DNA of 46,851 nt from CAXSDR01 sp964236445 (lineage in GTDB: Bacteria > Actinomycetota > Actinomycetes > Motilibacterales > Motilibacteraceae), in NCBI GenBank assembly GCA_964236445.1, contig CAXSDR010000017.1, forward strand, positions 1-46,851. Direction: 5' to 3'. Positions 41,180 through 46,851 of this stretch are shown here, piece by piece. The position numbers were made by a program, and so were the translations under genes. The notes under the pieces were generated by a model. It saw nothing but the letters and a program-made list of their open reading frames with translations, was not told where the DNA came from and did no database searches. The stretch's first letter is position 1. Each line of letters begins with the position of its first letter.

Positions 41180-41662
41180 GTGCACTGCCCGTTTTGTCGC
41201 CACCCGGACTCCCGGGTCGTTGACAGTCGCACGGCCGATGACGGCACCGGCGTCCGCCGGCGGCGTCAGTGCCCCGAGTGCGGTCGTCGGTTCACCACGG
41301 TGGAGACGGCGAGCGTGAGTGTGGTGAAGCGCAGCGGGGCCAACGAGCCTTTCAGTCGCGACAAGGTGCTCGTGGGCGTGCGCAAGGCATGCCAGGGGCG
41401 TCCCGTGTCCGAGGACGCGCTTGCTCTGCTTGCTCAGCGCGTGGAGGAGGCCGTGCGTGCCTCCGGCGTCGCGGAGGTGGAGGCCCACGAGGTCGGCCTC
41501 GCCGTCCTCGAACCGCTGCGTGAGCTCGACGAGGTCGCCTACCTGCGCTTCGCGAGCGTCTATCAGGCCTTCGAGTCGCTCGAAGACTTCGAGTCAGCGA
41601 TCACCCTGCTGCGCGTCGAGCGCGACGCCACGGGAACCGAGCCACAGCACCAGGGCGGATAG
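41180..41662 (+). CDS. nrdR: Transcriptional repressor NrdR
   Basis: 160 residues. NrdR senses ATP/dATP and represses ribonucleotide reductase genes. A zinc ribbon (VHCPFCRHPDSRVVDSRTAD, RRRRQCPECGRRFTTVETAS) is followed by an ATP-cone (VVKRSGANEPFSRDKVLVGV, ACQGRPVSEDALALLAQRVE, LRELDEVAYLRFASVYQAFE). The length is typical. GTG 41180 has GGAGG six bases upstream, and the zinc ribbon immediately follows the start. It is the first gene of the nrdR-nrdJ operon. Confidence 0.96.
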   Translation: MHCPFCRHPDSRVVDSRTADDGTGVRRRRQCPECGRRFTTVETASVSVVKRSGANEPFSRDKVLVGVRKACQGRPVSEDALALLAQRVEEAVRASGVAEVEAHEVGLAVLEPLRELDEVAYLRFASVYQAFESLEDFESAITLLRVERDATGTEPQHQGG

Positions 41663-41803
41663 CGGCACCGACGTGACTGCGCACCACCCAGTCACGACAC
41701 GAACGACACAGGCGTCACCAGAACAGCACCACCATCCAGAAACGTCCGGCCGGATCGGGATGTCTCCCGGCGACACGGACGTTGACCAAGCAGGAGGAAC
41801 GAC

Positions 41804-44635
41804 GTGACGGATCTGTCGCAGGAGACCAACAAGGTTTCTGTGCAGCGGGCGAAGGGGCTGACCGTGGAGCGCATCCACACCACGCCCGGTGTGCATCCTT
41901 ACGACGAGGTCGTGTGGGAGCGCCGCGACGTCGTCCAGACCAACTGGAAGTCCGGCGAGACGATCTTCGAACAACGTGGTGTGGAGTTCCCCAGCTTCTG
42001 GTCACTCAACGCGTCGACCATCGTCACGACCAAGTATTTCCGTGGTGCCGTCGGCGCGGACAATCGCGAGTGGTCGCTGCGCCAGCTGCTGGACCGCGTC
42101 GTGCTGACCTATGCCAAGGCCGGGCGGGAGTTCGGCTACTTCGCCACGGACGCCGACGCCGAGATCTTCGAGCACGAGCTCTGCTGGGCGCTGCTGCATC
42201 AGGTGTTCTCGTTCAACTCACCGGTCTGGTTCAACGTCGGAACGTCGTCGCCGCAACAGGTCAGCGCCTGCTTCATCCTGGCCGTGGATGACACCATGGA
42301 CTCGATCCTCAACTGGTACCGCGAGGAGGGCCTGATCTTCAAGGGCGGCTCCGGCGCCGGACTCAACCTCTCGCGCATCCGGTCGTCCAAGGAGCTGCTG
42401 TCCTCGGGCGGCACCGCGTCCGGTCCCGTCTCGTTCATGCGCGGCGCCGACGCCTCCGCGGGCACCATCAAGTCCGGCGGTGCGACGCGCCGCGCGGCCA
42501 AGATGGTCGTTCTGGACGTCGACCATCCCGACATCGAGGAGTTCGTCGCCACGAAGGCGCGCGAGGAGCACAAGATCCGGGCCCTGCGTGACGCCGGGTT
42601 CGACATGGACCTCGGCGGCAGCGACATCACGTCGGTGCAATACCAGAACGCCAACAACTCCGTCCGGGTCACAGACGAGTTCATGCGCGCCGTCGAAGAC
42701 GGCAAGCCGTTCGGCCTGCGAGCACGTGGCACGGGCGAGGTCATCGAGTCCGTCGACGCGAAGGAGCTGTGGGGCAAGATCGCCGAGGCCGCGTGGCAGT
42801 GTGCCGACCCGGGGATCCAGTACGACGGCACGATCAACGACTGGCACACCAACCCGGAGTCCGGGCGCATCACTGCGTCGAACCCGTGCTCCGAATATAT
42901 GAGCCTCGACAACTCCTCCTGCAACCTTGCATCGCTCAACCTGATGAAGTTCCTCAACAACGACGACACGTTCGACGCTGTCCGGTTCGCGAAGGTGGTG
43001 GAGCTGGTCATCACCGCGATGGACATCTCGATCTGTTTCGCCGATTTCCCGACCGAGCCGATCGCGCAGACGACGCGCAGCTACCGCCAGCTGGGCATCG
43101 GTTATGCCAACCTCGGCTCCTTGCTCATGGCGACGGGTCACGGATATGACTCACCCGGTGGCCAGGCTCTCGCCGCGACGATCACCTCGCTGATGACCGG
43201 CACGTCCTACCGTCGTTCCGCTGAGCTGGCCGGCATAGTCGGTGCTTACGACGGCTATGCCCGCAACGAAATCGCTCACAGGCGGGTCATGCGCAAGCAC
43301 GCCGCAGCCAACGACGCGGTGCGCACGATGTCCGAGGTCGACAAGGCCATCCACGCTCTCGCGACCGAGCAGTGGGCCGAGTGCCTCGCGATAGGGGAGC
43401 GGAATGGCTGGCGCAATGCGCAGGCCTCGGTGCTGGCACCCACCGGCACCATCGGCTTCATGATGGACTGCGACACCACGGGCATCGAGCCTGACTTCTC
43501 GCTCGTGAAGTTCAAGAAGCTCGTGGGTGGCGGCTCGATGCAGATCGTCAACCAGACGGTGCCGCGGGCGCTACGTCAGTTCGGCTACGCCGAAGAGACC
43601 ATCGAGGCCATCGTCGAGTTCATAGCTGCGAACGGGCATGTCATCGACGCGCCCGGGCTTCGCCCCGAGCACTATGAAGTCTTCGACTGCGCTATCGGCG
43701 CGCGAGCCATCGCTCCCATGGGTCACGTGCGCATGATGGCTGCCGTGCAGCCGTTCCTCTCCGGTGCGATTTCCAAGACGGTCAACATGCCCGAGACGGC
43801 GACGGTCGAGGAGATCGGCGATGTCTACTTTCAGGGCTGGAAGTACGGCCTGAAGGCGCTCGCGATCTACCGGGACAACTGCAAGGTGGGGCAGCCGCTC
43901 TCCGACGGAAAAGCCAAGGCCGCTTCCGTCGAGCCGCCGGCGGCTACGGTCGTCGACTCCCGGCCCACGCGCAAGCGCCTGCCGAAGTCACGTCCGTCCA
44001 TCACCACGTCGTTCCGCGTCGGTGGGGCCGAGGGCTACATGACCGCCGGTTCCTATCCCGACGACGGTCTCGGCGAGGTGTTCCTGAAGCTTGGCAAGCA
44101 GGGCTCGACGCTCGCGGGCGTCATGGATGCGTTCTCCATCGCTGTGTCGATCGGACTGCAGTACGGCGTACCGCTCGAGACGTTTGTGGAGAAGTTCACC
44201 AACCTGCGTTTCGAGCCATCCGGGCTGACGGACGACCCGGATGTTCGGATGGCGCAGTCGATCATGGACTACATCTTCCGACGTCTCTCGCTCGACCACC
44301 TGCCTTACGAGTCGCGGGCCGGTCTCGGGATCTACACCGCCGACGAGCGGTCGCGTCAGCTCGACACCGGTTCCTACGAGGAGACGGTCGTCGAGTCCGC
44401 GGACGTGGACGACGAGCTGGCAAACCTGGCGCAGTCGGCGCCCGTGACCGTGGCGCCTGAGCGCAAGGCGGCGCTGCCCGTGCCCGCATCGGTCCACTCC
44501 TCCGCCGAGCTGATGGAGAAGCAGTTCGGCCGTACGGCCGACGCCCCGCTGTGCATGAGCTGTGGGACGAAGATGCGGCCGGCTGGTTCTTGCTACGTGT
44601 GCGAGGGGTGTGGAAGCACCAGCGGCTGCAGTTGA
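41804..44635 (+). CDS. nrdJ: Vitamin B12-dependent ribonucleoside-diphosphate reductase (class II)
   Basis: 943 residues. It makes deoxyribonucleotides using adenosylcobalamin, so works with or without oxygen. FNSPVWFNVGTSSPQQVSAC holds the N-terminal Cys of the redox pair; SNPCSEYMSLDNSSCNLASL holds the thiyl-radical site; APTGTIGFMMDCDTTGIEPD is the substrate phosphate region. The C-terminal tail CMSCGTKMRPAGSCYVCEGC is a Cys-rich segment for reactivation and metal binding. Start: GTG 41804 with AGGAGG six bases upstream. The 141-base gap to nrdR shows no promoter or riboswitch. No ATP-cone precedes the core. Confidence 0.96.
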   Translation: MTDLSQETNKVSVQRAKGLTVERIHTTPGVHPYDEVVWERRDVVQTNWKSGETIFEQRGVEFPSFWSLNASTIVTTKYFRGAVGADNREWSLRQLLDRVVLTYAKAGREFGYFATDADAEIFEHELCWALLHQVFSFNSPVWFNVGTSSPQQVSACFILAVDDTMDSILNWYREEGLIFKGGSGAGLNLSRIRSSKELLSSGGTASGPVSFMRGADASAGTIKSGGATRRAAKMVVLDVDHPDIEEFVATKAREEHKIRALRDAGFDMDLGGSDITSVQYQNANNSVRVTDEFMRAVEDGKPFGLRARGTGEVIESVDAKELWGKIAEAAWQCADPGIQYDGTINDWHTNPESGRITASNPCSEYMSLDNSSCNLASLNLMKFLNNDDTFDAVRFAKVVELVITAMDISICFADFPTEPIAQTTRSYRQLGIGYANLGSLLMATGHGYDSPGGQALAATITSLMTGTSYRRSAELAGIVGAYDGYARNEIAHRRVMRKHAAANDAVRTMSEVDKAIHALATEQWAECLAIGERNGWRNAQASVLAPTGTIGFMMDCDTTGIEPDFSLVKFKKLVGGGSMQIVNQTVPRALRQFGYAEETIEAIVEFIAANGHVIDAPGLRPEHYEVFDCAIGARAIAPMGHVRMMAAVQPFLSGAISKTVNMPETATVEEIGDVYFQGWKYGLKALAIYRDNCKVGQPLSDGKAKAASVEPPAATVVDSRPTRKRLPKSRPSITTSFRVGGAEGYMTAGSYPDDGLGEVFLKLGKQGSTLAGVMDAFSIAVSIGLQYGVPLETFVEKFTNLRFEPSGLTDDPDVRMAQSIMDYIFRRLSLDHLPYESRAGLGIYTADERSRQLDTGSYEETVVESADVDDELANLAQSAPVTVAPERKAALPVPASVHSSAELMEKQFGRTADAPLCMSCGTKMRPAGSCYVCEGCGSTSGCS

Positions 44636-44710
44636 GGGTGGCCCTCTCAGCGTGTGCCCTCAGGGGCGCCTTGAGACCGAAGGGCCATCGGCGAGTCTGA
44701 CCAAAGGGAT

Positions 44711-44741
44711 GTCCCCCGAGCGCTGCCGCCCGGGGGACTTT
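44711..44741 (+). terminator. Terminator-like hairpin after nrdJ
   Basis: GTCCCCCG (44711-44718) pairs with CGGGGGAC (44731-44738), 12-base loop, followed by TTT. It lies 75 bases after the nrdJ stop. Confidence 0.7.
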
Positions 44742-44831
44742 CCGTTGCTCCAGGACGCGGACACGACCGGGGTTTGGCAGGCAACGACACCTGACCGGAG
44801 GAGGGCCCGAGCCCGTGCCGCACACATGGCG

Positions 44832-44966
44832 TCGATACCGGGCCGCCAGGTGCGGAATGCCTGCCCGTGCCCGACTGCCGGTGCCGCATCCGAGGTCGAG
44901 CAGGCGCACCGCGGCACGGGACTCGAAGTGCCGGCCGAACCGCCGCACGCCAGGTAGCGAGGGCAT
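44832..44966 (-). pseudogene. Possible methyltransferase remnant
   Basis: On the minus strand PGVRRFGRHFESRAAVRLLD and LGCGTG resemble the region around motif I (LDLGCGTG) of a SAM-dependent methyltransferase, followed by IPHLAARYR. A second frame after it reads IDAMCAARARALL, as after the motif. Neither frame gives a complete protein. It is perhaps a gene cut down near the IS insertion; chance resemblance is possible. Confidence 0.3.
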
Positions 44967-45102
44967 CGTCCTGCAGGCGGCCGACCGCATGTCAGCGGTG
45001 TGCGCTGGCACTCACTGTGATCTATCAGGCAGTGCCGGGGAACACCCGTGCGGAGCAATGATCGAAACCTGTGGATCGGGGTTCGGGCTGGGTGACGCGT
45101 GT

Positions 45103-45186
45103 GGGCGTACCTTCCCGGGGATGATCTGAGGGTTCAGGTTCTCGATCAGGGCCAGCGTTGGCGCGCTGGTCCGGGAAGGTACGCCC
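45103..45186 (+). repeat. Inverted repeat just ahead of the IS256-type transposase
   Basis: GGGCGTACCTTCCCGG (45103-45118) and CCGGGAAGGTACGCCC (45171-45186) are exact complements, 52 bases apart. The right arm ends directly before GTG 45187. It could be the IS left-end region or an RNA hairpin masking the transposase start. Confidence 0.85.
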
Positions 45187-45272
45187 GTGCTCACGGTAGT
45201 CAACGACGAGGCCGGCGGGGTGTCGGCTGGTGGTTCGATGTTGGATGAATCGCTCGAGACGGTGCCCGCGCG

Positions 45273-46445
45273 ATGCTGGCGGCAGCTCTGCGGGCGGAGG
45301 TCGCTGTCTATGTCGAGGCCCACGCTGACGAGGTCGATCAGGACGGTCGCCGGTTGGTGGTGCGGAACGGCTACGCCGAGCGGCGGGAGGTCTTGACCAG
45401 CTCGGGGGCAGTCGAGGTAGTCGCGCCGCGCGTCAACGACAAGCGAGTCGATGCGGTCACGGGTGAGCGTCAGCGGTTCGCGTCGGCGATCCTGCCGCCA
45501 TCGTGCCGCAAGTCTCCGAAGGTGGCCGAGGTGCTGCCGCTGCTGTATCTGCATGGCCTGTCCAGCAAGGACTTCGGTCCTGCGTTGGAGCAGTTCCTCG
45601 GCACGTCCGTCGGGTTGTCGGCGTCGGTGATCACGCGGTTGACGGCCCAGTGGCAGGACGAGGCCAGAGCCTTCCAGTCTCGGGACCTGTCGGGCGTGGA
45701 CTACGTCTATGTGTGGGCCGACGGGATCCACGTCAGCGTCCGCCTGGAGGAAGCCCGGCTGTGCTTGCTGGTGCTGACCGGGGTGCGCGCCGACGGCACC
45801 AAGGAGTTGATCAGCCTGGCCGACGGGTACCGGGAGTCCGAAGGGTCGTGGGCGGACCTGCTGCGAGACGCGGCCCGGCGCGGGATGCGGGCCCCGGTTT
45901 TGGCGGTCGGGGACGGCTCGTTGGGGTTCTGGGCTGCCCTGGGTGAGGTGTTCCCGGCCACCCGCGCGCAGCGTTGTTGGTTCCACAAGACCGGCAATGT
46001 TCTGGCGGCGCTGCCCAAGAGCGCGCATCCGGGTGCGAAGAAGGCCCTGGCCGAGATCTGGGGCGCCGAGGACAAGACCCACGCTCGGGACGCGGTGAAG
46101 GCGTTCGAGGCGCTCTACGGGGCCAAGTTCCCCAAGGCCGTTGCGAAGATCACCGACGATGTCGAGGAGTTGCTCGCGTTCTACGACTACCCTGTCGAGC
46201 ATTGGGTGCACCTGCGGAGCACCAACCCGATCGAGTCGACCTTCGCGACCGTGCGGCACTTCACCAAGGTCACCAAGGGCCCAGGCTCTCGGGTCGCCGG
46301 CCTGGCGATGGCGTTCAAGCTGATCGAAGCCGCGCAAGTCCGGTGGCGTTCAGTGAACGCACTTCATCTGGTCGCCCTGGTGCGCGCCGGCGCCCGCTTC
46401 GAACACGGCAAGCTCATCGAACGCCCAGAGATGGCGGCGGCATGA
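45273..46445 (+). CDS. IS256-family transposase, N-terminus frameshifted
   Basis: 390 residues from ATG 45273. AYVEAHAD-type N-terminus (VAVYVEAHADEVDQDGRRLV), EVVAPRVNDKRVDAVTGERQ and SPKVAEVLPLLYLHGLSSKD are mutator-type (Transposase_mut) sequence. Catalytic DDE: VYVWADGIHVSV, LAVGDGSLGFW, STNPIESTFATVR, all intact, with RCWFHKTGNVLAALPK between. The true N-terminus is in another frame: GTG 45187 opens MLTVVNDEAGGVSAGGSMLD then E-S-L-E, and should join DGARAMLAAAL; a single missing base near 45255-45262 breaks it. Full length would be about 418. It is either inactive, starts internally, or frameshifts. The stop overlaps the CYTH ATG. Confidence 0.88.
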   Translation: MLAAALRAEVAVYVEAHADEVDQDGRRLVVRNGYAERREVLTSSGAVEVVAPRVNDKRVDAVTGERQRFASAILPPSCRKSPKVAEVLPLLYLHGLSSKDFGPALEQFLGTSVGLSASVITRLTAQWQDEARAFQSRDLSGVDYVYVWADGIHVSVRLEEARLCLLVLTGVRADGTKELISLADGYRESEGSWADLLRDAARRGMRAPVLAVGDGSLGFWAALGEVFPATRAQRCWFHKTGNVLAALPKSAHPGAKKALAEIWGAEDKTHARDAVKAFEALYGAKFPKAVAKITDDVEELLAFYDYPVEHWVHLRSTNPIESTFATVRHFTKVTKGPGSRVAGLAMAFKLIEAAQVRWRSVNALHLVALVRAGARFEHGKLIERPEMAAA

Positions 46446-46851
46446 GGAACGACTCCGATCCCGACACCGCAGAACGGCTGCGCGAGGGCAAGTACGCGCG
46501 GATCGAACGCGAACGCCGCTTCCTGCTCGCCGGGCTGCCCTCAGTCACTGCGGGGCTGACGGTTCGACGGATCACCGATCGGTACCTGCACGGAACACGG
46601 CTCCGTCTGCGGCTCATACGGCGCGAGGACACCAACGCCTACGAGTACAAGCTGACCCAGAAGGTGCCGTCGCAGCGGCTCGGGGGCACCCAGGGGTTGA
46701 TCACCAACACCTACCTCAACCAGGTCGAGTACGACCTACTCGCCTCCCTGCCGGCTGTCGTCCTGACCAAGACTCGGATCAGCGTCCCGCCGATGGGCAT
46801 CGACGTCTTCCGTGGACCGCTCCACGGCCTGGTCATGGCCGAAGCGGAGTT
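46442..46851 (+). CDS. CYTH-domain protein, C-terminus outside window
   Basis: At least 136 residues, running off the edge. ARIERERRFLLAGLPS is the ExExK-type start of a CYTH domain (here ExExR). RLRLRLIRRED, YEYKLTQKV, EYDLLASLPAVVLTKTRISV and HGLVMAEAEF carry the basic and acidic residues that line the tunnel for triphosphates and metal. Family members are triphosphatases (thiamine triphosphate, inorganic) or class IV adenylate cyclases. ATG 46442 overlaps the transposase stop (ATGA), so it would be translated with it. It could be an IS passenger gene or a chromosomal gene the IS landed next to. Confidence 0.8.
   Translation, partial: MRNDSDPDTAERLREGKYARIERERRFLLAGLPSVTAGLTVRRITDRYLHGTRLRLRLIRREDTNAYEYKLTQKVPSQRLGGTQGLITNTYLNQVEYDLLASLPAVVLTKTRISVPPMGIDVFRGPLHGLVMAEAE

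Larger units (their letters stand above)
44636..45102. other. Intergenic region between nrdJ and the IS, with a terminator and a gene remnant
   Basis: 467 bases without an intact gene. It holds a hairpin terminator of nrdJ (44711-44741) and a fragment resembling a methyltransferase (44832-44966, minus). The remainder shows nothing recognisable. The left IS boundary lies at or near 45085-45103. Confidence 0.7.
45103..46851 (+). mobile_element. IS256-family insertion sequence, right end outside window
   Basis: It contains the transposase, the inverted repeat before it, and the overlapping CYTH gene. No matching right-end copy of the inverted repeat, nor a target duplication, is found before the window ends, so the right limit is open. 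The left limit is provisional. Confidence 0.6.

Overview
The window is a high-GC stretch from an actinomycete (Actinomycetota). The evidence is pervasive GTG starts, 4-base ATGA/GTGA gene overlaps, leaderless-looking genes, SOS boxes of the TCGAAC-N4-GTTCGA type, a ClgR box, DUF3046 next to recA, and an nrdR-nrdJ (B12-dependent ribonucleotide reductase) pair. The order ftsK-rimO-pgsA-cinA-clgR-recA-recX-gluABCD-miaB-miaA-dapF-hflX-lexA-nrdRJ suggests Micrococcales or Propionibacteriales. I cannot name the genus. The sequence is a draft: a 100-N gap lies at 39023-39122, and the 55 bases on either side of it are identical.

Left part (1-8395): two tandem paralogous membrane-anchored beta-propeller genes on the minus strand (the first runs off the edge), divergent prfC, a long palindromic hairpin, ftsK, a wrecked acyl-CoA thioesterase (BAAT-type) lipoprotein pseudogene abutting the ftsK stop, and a secreted propeller protein. 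Then follows a tightly coupled plus-strand operon (8684-12853) of a RodZ-like membrane HTH protein, rimO, pgsA and cinA, then a ClgR box and clgR, a STAS protein, and convergent nei2-like and lhr genes for DNA repair and processing.

Middle part (19412-32677): DUF3046, SOS-controlled recA, recX, a MOSC protein, a minus-strand glutamate-type ABC importer (gluA-gluB-hairpin-gluC-gluD), and a plus-strand run of miaB, a LigB-like protein, miaA, a reduced gamma-glutamyltransferase-like protein, dapF and hflX. These are tRNA/ribosome modification, diaminopimelate and stress-GTPase functions.

Right part (32700-46851): a compact three-gene minus-strand operon with type VII secretion hallmarks (small protein with a YxxxD tail, a small middle protein, and a 452-residue protein with a WSG motif). 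This is the most interesting accessory locus. After it come dinG and a coupled ATP-dependent DNA ligase, a winged-helix regulator, cspA and its UUCG-loop terminator around the assembly gap, a broken zinc-ribbon gene, lexA divergent from a LysM cell-division-inhibitor-like gene with two SOS boxes, and nrdR-nrdJ. The right edge holds an IS256-family transposase with a 5' frameshift and a hairpin before it. Its stop codon overlaps the start of a CYTH-domain gene that runs off the window, a possible passenger gene. No tRNA, rRNA, CRISPR array or prophage was seen.
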